DNA of 56,175 nt from positions 1 to 56,175 of the forward strand of contig JABIJM010000028.1 in NCBI GenBank assembly GCA_018655525.1, in the 5' to 3' direction. A program made the translations under genes and the position numbers. The notes under the pieces are model-generated. The model worked only from the letters and a program-made list of their open reading frames with translations. It was not told the origin of the DNA and made no database searches. Below are positions 49,321 to 56,175 of the stretch, one piece after another. Origin of the DNA: Candidatus Woesearchaeota archaeon (GTDB lineage: Archaea; Nanobdellota; Nanobdellia; Woesearchaeales; GW2011-AR9). Within the stretch, counting starts at the first letter, position 1; every line of letters starts with the position of its first letter.

Positions 49321-50100
49321 ATGGAAATTGAAATATCTCTAAACAAAAACGTGGACGAAAATGCAGGCATCTATTTTAACCTTGCAAAGAAAGCAAAGAA
49401 GAAATTAGAAGGTGCAAATAAAGCGTTAGGAGATAGTAAAAAGGAACTGGCATCATTAGAGAAGAATGAAGAAAAGTTTCAACTAGAGCAAGAAAAGAAG
49501 CAAGAGAAGAAGCAACGAAAGAAGGAATGGTATGAAAAGTTCCATTGGTTTATGTCTTCAGAAGATTTTCTCTGTGTTGGCGGAAAGGATGCAACATCAA
49601 ATGAGATTATTGTAAAGAAACATATGGAGAAAGATGATATTGTATTCCATACAGATATGGCTGGATCACCGTTCTTTGTAATTAAGAATGGAAAAGATGC
49701 TTCTGAAATCACATTAAAAGAAACAGCACAAGCTGTTGCTGTATATTCTAGAGCATGGAAGTTAGGCCATGCATCTGCAGATGTATTTTATGTTAAACCT
49801 GAACAGGTGACAAAAGAAGCGCAATCAGGGGAAAGTTTGAGTAAAGGAAGTTTTATGGTTTATGGAAAAACTGAATATTTACATCCTAAATTAGAATATG
49901 CGATTGGATTAGTTGAAGATGAGATCATCGGTGGACCTGTAACAGCGATTGAAAAGAAAACAAAGAAATATGTAATAGTTATTTCTGGAAGAAATAAAAA
50001 ATCTGCATTGGCAAAGAAAATTAAAGCAAAGTTAAAAGGCGGAGACCTAGATGATATTATTAAATTCCTACCTGCTGGTGGAGCTGAGATGAAAAAATGA
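49321..50100 (+). CDS. NFACT-R (RqcH/NEMF C-terminal half) protein
   Basis: The 259-residue protein keeps the coiled-coil region (ENAGIYFNLAKKAKKKLEGA split) and the NFACT-R domain: KEWYEKFHWFMSSEDFLCVGG, IVKKHMEKDDIVFHTDMAGS (DxxG) and related motifs. Full RqcH/NEMF proteins (about 560-700 residues) have an N-terminal NFACT-N domain which recognises tRNA and the ribosome; here it is missing. The role may still be in ribosome quality control (inference). It overlaps the next gene by 4 nt. Confidence 0.85.
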   Translation: MEIEISLNKNVDENAGIYFNLAKKAKKKLEGANKALGDSKKELASLEKNEEKFQLEQEKKQEKKQRKKEWYEKFHWFMSSEDFLCVGGKDATSNEIIVKKHMEKDDIVFHTDMAGSPFFVIKNGKDASEITLKETAQAVAVYSRAWKLGHASADVFYVKPEQVTKEAQSGESLSKGSFMVYGKTEYLHPKLEYAIGLVEDEIIGGPVTAIEKKTKKYVIVISGRNKKSALAKKIKAKLKGGDLDDIIKFLPAGGAEMKK

Positions 50101-50480
50101 CTGAAGAAGGAAGGTATTATCAAGGGTTTTTATTGGCGTTACGGGAACATACAGATACTTTTCCACTTGATGGAGAACGATTTCATCAGGCTTTTGTTAA
50201 AGCAACAAAAGATTCGTGTTTGGAATCAGAGTTAGATCCTGTTTTTGGAACGTCACAAGAAGCAAAATTATTATGGATTGAAGGAACAAGATCATTGCTT
50301 TTAGAATCAAATAATACTCATGCTTTTTATAGATTAGGCCATAAATATTGTTCAACTGTTCTTAGAGAAGAAAGATTCAAAGACCAAGCAGAAATATATA
50401 GAACTGCTGCAAAGATTTTCTGGGATGATTTGAATGAGCGAAAACCATATAAAGAAGTTCTAGTCAATAATTTTCTATGA
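50097..50480 (+). CDS. Hypothetical protein coupled to the NFACT-like gene
   Basis: The 127-residue, helical, acidic protein is unrecognised. Its ATG overlaps the NFACT-like stop and its stop overlaps the next start (both ATGA), so the three form one translational unit. Confidence 0.6.
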   Translation: MTEEGRYYQGFLLALREHTDTFPLDGERFHQAFVKATKDSCLESELDPVFGTSQEAKLLWIEGTRSLLLESNNTHAFYRLGHKYCSTVLREERFKDQAEIYRTAAKIFWDDLNERKPYKEVLVNNFL

Positions 50481-50821
50481 GAAAAAGAGATGTTATAAAT
50501 TATTTTTTAGAAAAGAAAACACTTGAAGGTGCACCCGGTGTTGAAGTTTTAGGATCTATAGATGACGTTCAAAATGGAAGTGTAATTTATTTTCCATGCA
50601 TTGTAAATACAGAACTTGTCACTATTAGAATTAAAGAAATGCGGCATTGCTTAACTCATGTTGTATTAGATGAAGGAGGATTTCTTTCAGAAGGTAAAAG
50701 TTCATCATTTGGGACATCATTTCCAAAGGAAAAAGGTCATTTAACAATGCCAGAGCGTTATCTTAAAATATATCCAAAAGATATCGCAGAAAGAGGAATT
50801 TATCACACTAGGCCTGAATAG
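50477..50821 (+). CDS. Hypothetical protein, third of the NFACT-like unit
   Basis: The 114-residue protein is unrecognised. A possible beta-strand core (GVEVLGSIDDVQNGSVIYF, LVTIRIKEMRHCLTHVVLD) is followed by a basic C-terminal part. No signal or metal motif is seen. Confidence 0.6.
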   Translation: MRKRDVINYFLEKKTLEGAPGVEVLGSIDDVQNGSVIYFPCIVNTELVTIRIKEMRHCLTHVVLDEGGFLSEGKSSSFGTSFPKEKGHLTMPERYLKIYPKDIAERGIYHTRPE

Positions 50822-50826
50822 AATAT

Positions 50827-51300
50827 TTAACGATACTTCTTTACATCCACAAAAATATCCTTAGGACCAAATCCTAAAGGAAGAAGTTCTTTAATCGTTG
50901 CAATCACAATTTTGTCTTTCTTTGTAGATGACATGATCACTTCTAAATCTTTTCCAGAAATTTGTGCTAATTCAAATAGCATCTGTCTACATACACCACA
51001 AGGAGAGGTGATATCCTTTGTATCAAATGTGTCTCCTCTTGCAATGATTGCAACTTTATCAAATACTCTAACACCTTTTGCGTTTGCTGACACGATTGCG
51101 GATCTCTCTGCACAAATGGTTGAACTATATCCTGCATTTTCTACATTTGATCCTGTGAAGGTTTTGCCATTTTCAGACAAAAGTGCAGCGCCAACTAAGA
51201 AATGCGAATAAGGATTATATGCTGTCTTCATTGCTTTCTCTGCAGCATCTAATAATTTTCTTTGTGTTTCTGATAATTTTTTATAGGTTATATTTTTCAT
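50827..51300 (-). CDS. cdd: Cytidine deaminase
   Basis: The 157-residue protein has the zinc site of the tetrameric deaminases: TICAERSAIV (Cys63, catalytic Glu65) and SPCGVCRQML (Cys101, Cys104), plus NPYSHFLVGAAL at the substrate side. It recycles cytidine and deoxycytidine to uridines. ATG 51300 follows dus by 8 nt on the same strand; the upstream in-frame TTG overlaps the dus stop. Confidence 0.92.
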   Translation of the reverse strand: MKNITYKKLSETQRKLLDAAEKAMKTAYNPYSHFLVGAALLSENGKTFTGSNVENAGYSSTICAERSAIVSANAKGVRVFDKVAIIARGDTFDTKDITSPCGVCRQMLFELAQISGKDLEVIMSSTKKDKIVIATIKELLPLGFGPKDIFVDVKKYR

Positions 51301-51308
51301 TTTATGTA

Positions 51309-52232
51309 TCAAACCAACTTTTTCTTTTTATTAGGAGAATGATATCCCAATTTTCCATGAACATGATCCATGAATGTTTTACGGTGATATGTTAAAAATT
51401 TATCTTTTGCATTATACTGAATTGCAATGTATTCATATTCTGCTAATGCTGCGGCATAATCTTTATCTCTTCTGCTTACTTTTCCTGTTCTAAGATATTC
51501 TTTAATTTCTTCAAAGATCCATGGGTTTACAATTGCGCTACGTGCAATCATGACACCAGAACAACCCATATCAAAGAAATGTTTTGCACTTTTTCCATCT
51601 TTGACAAAACCATTTCCAATTATTGGAACTTTTGCAATTGCAAGGATTTCACGAAGTGCATCTAAATCAAGAGGATCAAATGAATTTTTATCCGCTGTTT
51701 TAGGATGAACTGTAATCCAATCTAATCCTATTTCATTTGCAAGTTCTACAACACGAAGGTAAACTTTATTCCTTCTATCAGCAGTGCCTAAACCTAAACG
51801 CATTTTCATTCCACATGGAACAGGTGATTCTTTCTTAAGTGTTGTAAGAAGGTCTCGCATTCGTTGCTCTCTCTTAAGTAAAGCAGGTCCTGCACCTTTT
51901 GTAATGACATCTTTTGAAGGACATCCGAAATTTAAATCTATACACACAATATTAAGATATCTTTGATCTCCTTCTTCTCGTTTCTTTGAGATCATTTTTA
52001 ACGCTTTTTCAAGTGTTGCAGGTTTTGAAGCAAGAAGTTGAAGTCCGGTTGGCACTTCTTTAAGAAATGTGTCAATAAGTTCAATCGTTGCTTTATTATT
52101 ACGTACTAACGCATCTGCTCTTATCATCTCTGTGAATGTAAGATCTGCGCCACGTTTGACGCAAACGCTTCTAAATCCGAGGTCTGATACACCTTCCATT
52201 GGTGAGAGCCATAATGCATTTTTTATCTTCAT
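51309..52232 (-). CDS. dus: tRNA-dihydrouridine synthase
   Basis: The 307-residue FMN enzyme starts MKIKNALWLSPMEGVSD. The catalytic Cys104 lies in DLNFGCPSKDVITKGAGPALL; PVPCGMKMRLG and GNGFVKDGKS form the flavin-binding barrel. It reduces specific uridines in tRNA. The in-frame extension to 52286 is rejected since it crosses promoter sequence. It is followed on the same strand by cdd. Confidence 0.93.
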   Translation of the reverse strand: MKIKNALWLSPMEGVSDLGFRSVCVKRGADLTFTEMIRADALVRNNKATIELIDTFLKEVPTGLQLLASKPATLEKALKMISKKREEGDQRYLNIVCIDLNFGCPSKDVITKGAGPALLKREQRMRDLLTTLKKESPVPCGMKMRLGLGTADRRNKVYLRVVELANEIGLDWITVHPKTADKNSFDPLDLDALREILAIAKVPIIGNGFVKDGKSAKHFFDMGCSGVMIARSAIVNPWIFEEIKEYLRTGKVSRRDKDYAAALAEYEYIAIQYNAKDKFLTYHRKTFMDHVHGKLGYHSPNKKKKLV

Positions 52233-52315
52233 GAAGCTTATAAAAACAGGCTTTATTAAAAAGCCTTTGTATATTAACCAGAACATTTAAAAGAACCCTT
52301 CAAATCAATACTTCT

Positions 52316-52645
52316 ATGGCAGCTGTTAGATATAAAATGAAATGTCCGAAATGTCGGAAGAATTATGTCGTTGTGACAAGAAGGCAATCCTTCGTACGAT
52401 GTTATGATTGTCAGAAGGCAGATATGAAAGGAGAAATTAAAGATCCTAAGATGAAGAAGATGTTTAAGATTCCTGAAGAATTCTATAAAGAGAATTCTTT
52501 CTTACGTGCTATTAAAGTTAATTATTTGAGATATGAATCTCTTTCTGAAAGACAAGTTGAAGCGTTTGAGAAAGTTGTTAAGCAGATGAAGGAAGATAAA
52601 AAGGAAGCAAAGAAAGAAGAGAAAAAACCTACTTCTTCTGCGTAA
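52316..52645 (+). CDS. Zinc-ribbon protein
   Basis: The 109-residue protein starts with a ribbon (MKCPKCRKNYVVV, then VRCYDCQKADM), followed by a helical, Lys/Glu-rich tail. Zinc ribbons of this kind are frequent in archaeal RNA- or ribosome-linked proteins. The 3' end overlaps the convergent microprotein gene by 17 nt. TATA-like CATTTAAAAG lies upstream (about 52285-52294). Confidence 0.65.
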   Translation: MAAVRYKMKCPKCRKNYVVVTRRQSFVRCYDCQKADMKGEIKDPKMKKMFKIPEEFYKENSFLRAIKVNYLRYESLSERQVEAFEKVVKQMKEDKKEAKKEEKKPTSSA

Positions 52646-52796
52646 GATCAACATATCCAGTATCTTTTTGTTTCTTTTTACTTTTCAAATGAAAGAATAA
52701 TTTTTCATGATATTTTGCTAACTTTTCAACAAGATTCAATTTCTTTCCTTTTGGTTCTAAAGATTCGTCCAGTTTAATGTAGCCTCTTTTTTTCAT
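52629..52796 (-). CDS. 55-residue basic microprotein
   Basis: The ATG at 52796 lies 3 nt after the stop of the upstream Zn-ribbon gene (TAAAATATG), so it is co-translated with it. The product, MKKRGYIKLDESLEPKGKKL then NLVEKLAKYHEKLFF and a Lys-rich end, is basic and helical. Spacing and codon pattern support a real gene. Function unknown. Confidence 0.6.
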   Translation of the reverse strand: MKKRGYIKLDESLEPKGKKLNLVEKLAKYHEKLFFHLKSKKKQKDTGYVDLTQKK

Positions 52797-52799
52797 ATT

Positions 52800-53186
52800 T
52801 TACAACATACTAAATGTTCTCATTCTAGGAATGTCTGTATCGCAATACGGACAACTTCCTGGTTTCTTTCGGAACGGGTCATATTTGAATTCATATTTGC
52901 ATCCTGTACATTTACATTTGACATAATCTGTACCTGGAATCTTTGTAAATTGACTCTTTGTTTCTTCTTGTTTCATTTTAGAAAGACGTTCTAGATATTC
53001 ATCTTCCTGATCCCAACCTCTAGGTTTTCGTATTTCTTCAACTTTCTTTCGTTCTTCAGCTTCTTTCTTTTTTTGATTTTTTCCAGTAAAACATCCTGGA
53101 CACACCATTTGCCTATAAGTATGGTGAAGTTTAAACTGATCTGAGGGAGATGATTGATTACAAACTTTACATAATGCTTTTATCAT
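52800..53186 (-). CDS. Double zinc-ribbon protein
   Basis: The 128-residue protein has CKVCNQS and CPGCFTG near the N-terminus and a second four-Cys site (CKCTGCKYEF ... CPYCDTD) at the C-terminus, with a charged helical linker (KKKEAEERKKVEEIRK). The pattern suits an RNA- or protein-bridging role. It precedes the 55-residue gene by 3 nt. Confidence 0.65.
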   Translation of the reverse strand: MIKALCKVCNQSSPSDQFKLHHTYRQMVCPGCFTGKNQKKKEAEERKKVEEIRKPRGWDQEDEYLERLSKMKQEETKSQFTKIPGTDYVKCKCTGCKYEFKYDPFRKKPGSCPYCDTDIPRMRTFSML

Positions 53187-53286
53187 ATCATAAAGAAAAA
53201 AGAGTTGTTTTTATATTTATTGCTTCCAGAGATATAGATACCTAAAAAAGATAGATTTAAATACTCAAATTTCTTTCTTAGAAACC

Positions 53287-53664
53287 ATGTCACGTAAAAA
53301 GAGGACTCAAAGAATGAGGCGTCACATCAATAGACGTATAAGATCAGAACCAAGATCTGAAGGAGGAAATCCTTTTGTTATTGGTTTCATTGCACTTATT
53401 TTAGTAGGAATTATTTTTATGGCAGTAACTTCTGAAAATGTTGAACCAGAAACTCTAGGGAAAGCATTTGAACCAAATGTATTTGCAAACAATCAAGTAA
53501 TACCTGAAGATACTCTTCTTGCAAATGAAATTTCTGACGCTAAATTAGAACATGTAATGTATTTAGTTGAAAATTCAGATGCAGATTTTAGTGTTAAACT
53601 TGCAGTTAAAAAAGAATTGTTAGATGTTCAAGCATTAACAGAAGCTTCTTGTAATCTAGAATAA
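53287..53664 (+). CDS. Single-helix membrane protein
   Basis: The 125-residue product has a strongly basic N-terminus (MSRKKRTQRMRRHINRRIRS), one helix (PFVIGFIALILVGIIFMAV, about 29-47) and an acidic rest with one terminal Cys. By the positive-inside rule the tail is extracytoplasmic. TATA-like GATTTAAATACTC (53253-53265) precedes ATG 53287. Confidence 0.62.
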   Translation: MSRKKRTQRMRRHINRRIRSEPRSEGGNPFVIGFIALILVGIIFMAVTSENVEPETLGKAFEPNVFANNQVIPEDTLLANEISDAKLEHVMYLVENSDADFSVKLAVKKELLDVQALTEASCNLE

Positions 53665-53673
53665 ATTTATATT

Positions 53674-54909
53674 TTAATAAATTTTAATTTTCTTAATCTT
53701 TTCTTTCACATATTTATCTTTAAAAACATTTTTTACAAAATCATCTAATAGTGTAAATTCCCTCCTTACTTCTGCAACAACATGCATTTTCTTTACACTT
53801 GTTTTCTTATGTTTTTTCTTAAACGCATGTACAGCTTCTTTCAAATGAGTTGGAGGACCAACACGTTCTTCAATCTTAGGTAATTCATTTTTTCCAAGAA
53901 TTGCATAAATCCATCCTTGTTCCCCTTTATCCCATTCCCAACCAGATTTTACAATATCATAATCTTGTAATTTACGTACAAGATGATCGTGAACCTTAAT
54001 GATTTTCATTCCAACAACATCTGCTTTTCCTTCAAGAGGATCAACTTTTAGTAATAATAAATGATTTTTTTTTGCTTGTTTTTGTAATTTCTGTATATCA
54101 AACGGTTTTCTCTCAAAAAAAGAAACATCATGATTCTTTAAATATTGACGTGCAACTTTCTTGGTTAATAGAAATTTCTCTTTTGTTAATGCTGCAAGTG
54201 CATTCCTACATTTATCAATAGGATCAATCAATGTAAGAATAGAATGTTTTGATTTGTTTAAATTAAATAATGCATCCTTCTTTGGGTAATGTTTTTCTAC
54301 ATCAACAACCATGCCTTCTTTCCATTTCTCAGCTGCTTTTAATAAATTTTCAAATGAGCCATAATGAATCATTAAAATTTCTAAGGTATATCCGCTAAAT
54401 CCCCCTATGTGAGATTCTGCGCCATACAATTTCTGAGCTTTAAAAAATTGTTTTGCTAATAAAATTTCATCTTTCAATTTTTTGGTATGTTTATTTACCC
54501 AATCTGCATGCAATGGCGAGATGTCTGTAATATTAAGTGCTTCTTTAAGTGTTCTAATCTTAAGTACGGGTACAACTTCAAACTCAAAATCTTTGTATAA
54601 AAGTTGGAAATAATCCCTACTTCCATGAACACGTTTAATCTTAATTTTTGGAAACGCTTTCTTTAATCCTTCTTCTAACATGTCAGAAAGTTCCATTGTT
54701 TTATGACTGCATTCATCATAATCAAATCGTGCAAAACAATCAATATCATGATTCTTTGTTAACCATGTCCCTTTTGCTCCACTTCCTCCAAGAACAACTT
54801 CAGCATTTTTAAGTTTTTTATTTAGTTTTTTAAGAAATTCTTCTGTAATCTTCTGAAATTCTACGATTTCTTCCTTCTTCGGTTTGATTCTTTTAAGGAT
54901 CTCTTTCAT
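53674..54909 (-). CDS. cca: CCA tRNA nucleotidyltransferase (class I, archaeal)
   Basis: The 411-residue protein has the archaeal CCA-adding signature GGSGAKGTWL (41-50) with the metal carboxylates in HDIDCF (Asp55, Asp57), the conserved FEFEVVPVL strand and HADWVN, and a C-terminal tRNA-binding tail. It rebuilds 3' CCA. The tRNA-Ser gene at 56040 does not encode CCA, which matches the need for this enzyme. Confidence 0.96.
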   Translation of the reverse strand: MKEILKRIKPKKEEIVEFQKITEEFLKKLNKKLKNAEVVLGGSGAKGTWLTKNHDIDCFARFDYDECSHKTMELSDMLEEGLKKAFPKIKIKRVHGSRDYFQLLYKDFEFEVVPVLKIRTLKEALNITDISPLHADWVNKHTKKLKDEILLAKQFFKAQKLYGAESHIGGFSGYTLEILMIHYGSFENLLKAAEKWKEGMVVDVEKHYPKKDALFNLNKSKHSILTLIDPIDKCRNALAALTKEKFLLTKKVARQYLKNHDVSFFERKPFDIQKLQKQAKKNHLLLLKVDPLEGKADVVGMKIIKVHDHLVRKLQDYDIVKSGWEWDKGEQGWIYAILGKNELPKIEERVGPPTHLKEAVHAFKKKHKKTSVKKMHVVAEVRREFTLLDDFVKNVFKDKYVKEKIKKIKIY

Positions 54910-54999
54910 AGTATTTAAGAATGAATTTTATTATATATAACTTTTGTTTAGCAACAATGGTAACACAGATTTTTATAGTATTTCTATTCACAGCATTGT

Positions 55000-55275
55000 A
55001 TGGTCGTGATAAAATCTCGTGTAAACTGTTACCAATGTCATCAACCAGTTGAGAAATCAGAAACGCTTCTTGTTATGTCTAAGGGCTTGCTTAAATTATA
55101 TCAATGTGCTGATTGTTATAAAATTAAGAAGCCACAAGGGTATTTTGAACATCGTAAAGGATTTTATTGTGAGAAATGCAAGTATAAGTTCTCTTCTAAA
55201 AAGCCAGTGTGTCCATACTGTAATAGTTCTGAGAGATTAACTAAAAGTGATGTCAGTGTGCATGACCTTATATGA
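55000..55275 (+). CDS. Small Zn-ribbon protein
   Basis: The 91-residue protein has CYQCHQP, CADCYK, CEKCKYKF and CPYCNSS pairs: two zinc-binding ribbons. A TATA-like ATTTTTATAGTATT (54968-54981) lies upstream. Function unknown. Confidence 0.65.
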   Translation: MVVIKSRVNCYQCHQPVEKSETLLVMSKGLLKLYQCADCYKIKKPQGYFEHRKGFYCEKCKYKFSSKKPVCPYCNSSERLTKSDVSVHDLI

Positions 55276-55310
55276 TAAACTTTATATACGACTTTAGTTT
55301 CTTTATAGAC

Positions 55311-55709
55311 ATGAGTAAAAAGATGTTGATGGGAATTGAAGTGGGATTACTAGCACTTCTTATAATTGCAGCTGTATTTATTATTGATACGAGTAAAGTC
55401 TCCGGACTCATTATTCTTGGTGTTGCATTGATTCTAGTATTTGGTGTTGTCGTAGTTCTTGAGAAGAAACGTGAAGCGTTACCTGAAGAGGAAGCCGTTC
55501 CAGAACAATCACCTGGCGAAGGTGCAGTTGCACAAGTTGATCAAAAAGCAGAAGCTGCAGTACAAGAAACACAAAATCCTTCAGAACCAGTAGTAGCTCC
55601 AGAACCAATTAGAAATGTTCCTCCTTCAACACCGCCTCCTGCTGTAGAAAATGAAGAAGAAATAAAATCAAAAATAAATACACAATATAGATGGCGTAGA
55701 AAAGTTTAA
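55311..55709 (+). CDS. Two-helix membrane protein with Glu/Pro-rich tail
   Basis: The 132-residue protein has two hydrophobic segments (about 7-25 and 32-49) and a disordered-looking acidic and Pro-rich tail of about 75 residues ending in basic RWRRKV. TATA-like CTTTATATAC (55280-55289) gives leaderless ATG 55311; the in-frame ATG at 55272 would overlap the upstream stop. Confidence 0.62.
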   Translation: MSKKMLMGIEVGLLALLIIAAVFIIDTSKVSGLIILGVALILVFGVVVVLEKKREALPEEEAVPEQSPGEGAVAQVDQKAEAAVQETQNPSEPVVAPEPIRNVPPSTPPPAVENEEEIKSKINTQYRWRRKV

Positions 55710-55987
55710 TTTATCTGATATCTTTCTGTTTCTCTTTTAATTGCATCATCAATTGTCGTTCTATCAGGTTGTTTAATTGGAAGATAATTCTCATCAGGAG
55801 TTGGAAATTTAAAAGAATTCTTCCTTAACTGAGTTACATCTAAACCTGGCGTTGTAGCATATGTATTAAAAACTTCCGAGATTAATGCGCTAGGACATTC
55901 ATTATGTTCATGAACAAGCCACTCACCCATTGCTTGATACAAGCCACTTTGTTCTTTTCTTATTGAAACTTTCATTGGATTTACCAT
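55706..55987 (-). CDS. Hypothetical small protein
   Basis: The 93-residue protein is unrecognised. Its start (MVNPMKVSIRKEQSGLYQAM) resembles the beginning of the protein at 16645 in pattern only. TATA-like TTTATAAAC (56009-56017) supports leaderless ATG 55987. It overlaps the convergent gene by 4 nt. Confidence 0.55.
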   Translation of the reverse strand: MVNPMKVSIRKEQSGLYQAMGEWLVHEHNECPSALISEVFNTYATTPGLDVTQLRKNSFKFPTPDENYLPIKQPDRTTIDDAIKRETERYQIN

Positions 55988-56028
55988 GTTGGGAAGGGAA
56001 AGAATGTTGTTTATAAAGTTTTTGGAGA

Positions 56029-56038
56029 TTAGAAAAAA
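56029..56038 (-). terminator. U-tract terminator of the tRNA gene
   Basis: On the minus strand CTTTTTTCT follows the discriminator base of tRNA-Ser directly. Confidence 0.6.
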
Positions 56039-56039
56039 G

Positions 56040-56142
56040 CGCCAACACCCGGATTTGAACCGGGAATTCCAAAAGGAACTGGTTCTCTATTAAACCGAAG
56101 TTTGTTCAAGACCAGCGCAATACCAGATTATGCGATGTTGGC
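56040..56142 (-). tRNA. tRNA-Ser(UGA) with a 20-nt intron
   Basis: Read on the minus strand, GCCAACA/TGTTGGC forms the acceptor stem, CTGGT/ACCAG the anticodon stem, TTCC-TTTT-GGAA a long (class II) variable arm, and CCCGG-TTCAAAT-CCGGG the T arm. The discriminator is G73 and CCA is not encoded. The anticodon loop is CTTGAA plus A, giving anticodon UGA (Ser), with 20 extra nt (CAAACTTCGGTTTAATAGAG) after position 37, the standard archaeal intron site. The intron forms AAAC-UUCG-GUUU. TATA-like TTTAAATATT is at the window edge. Confidence 0.93.
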
Positions 56143-56175
56143 AGTAATATTAGTTTTAATACTGAATATTTAAAA

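Noticed and set aside
1-56175. CRISPR array, transposase, integrase, prophage or rRNA
   Set aside because: No spaced identical repeats, recombinase genes or rRNA sequences were found; the tandem repeats present are coding.

Overview
The window is AT-rich (GC low, by eye about one third) and gene-dense, and it is clearly archaeal. It encodes a proteasome-activating AAA+ ATPase and proteasome alpha subunit, the Rrp4/Rrp41/Rrp42 exosome, RNase P protein Pop5, RNA polymerase subunit RpoK, the RFC large subunit, an archaeal-type CCA-adding enzyme, an archaeal-type glycyl-tRNA synthetase and a split transketolase. Most transcription units begin with a TATA-like box about 25 nt upstream of a leaderless ATG; others carry a GAGGTG-type Shine-Dalgarno (SD). 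Many small Zn-ribbon, secreted and one-helix proteins of unknown function, an archaeal type IV pilin and truncated versions of known enzymes (ThiI, NFACT) suggest a DPANN archaeon, possibly Woesearchaeota-like. That placement is inference, since no rRNA is present. No CRISPR array, transposase, integrase, rRNA or replication origin was seen.

Layout. 1-6 kb: an acidic-tailed cold-shock protein (cut by the window edge), a candidate box C/D-like small RNA, PAN, a lysine-rich nucleoid-type protein, a secreted transglutaminase-like protein and a short ThiI. 6-8.4 kb: cysS convergent with a DHH/DHHA2 phosphoesterase. 8.4-14.5 kb: a thiol-redox island holding a TlpA-like lipoprotein, two CcdA/DsbD-type membrane proteins, two VKOR proteins (one fused to a thioredoxin-like domain), a glutaredoxin and a DoxX-type protein, with a stand-alone LAGLIDADG gene and two large palindromic structures inside. 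14.6-16.6 kb: a 38-codon Lys-rich/CxxC microgene coupled to split transketolase. 17-26 kb: a flavoprotein disulfide reductase, a PhoU-like regulator, a kinase-like protein, a 2-hydroxyacid dehydrogenase, a ZIP-like transporter and valS. 26-36 kb: guaB divergent from rfcL, a four-gene operon of exported proteins, a tandem Lrp regulator, glyS and a TauE-like transporter. 36.9-42.4 kb: the conserved information-processing and degradation superoperon (SSB, pop5, psmA, sdo1, rrp4, rrp41, rrp42, rpoK). 42.5-45.1 kb: an accessory cassette (GrpB-like, alpha/beta hydrolase, HD domain) between two diverged ~65-bp direct repeats. 46-56.2 kb: a pilin gene with a decayed duplicate tail, metF, a scramblase-like protein, a truncated NFACT protein, cdd, dus, small Zn-ribbon genes, cca, and an intron-containing tRNA-Ser(UGA) at the right end.

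How the parts fit. The centre of the window couples RNA decay and maturation (exosome, RNase P, Sdo1) with proteolysis (PsmA; PAN lies 36 kb away). The redox island carries both an oxidising arm (VKOR) and a reducing arm (CcdA plus TlpA), which suggests local control of extracytoplasmic disulfides. The strongest unexplained signals are: the K-turn-like RNA beside PAN; the 105-bp palindrome and the mutually exclusive hairpins in the redox island; a possible AUA start codon on the DoxX gene; the leader ORF and SD-masking hairpin ahead of the CxxC microgene; the repeat-bounded cassette at 43-45 kb; and a PAN C-terminus lacking the expected HbYX tyrosine.
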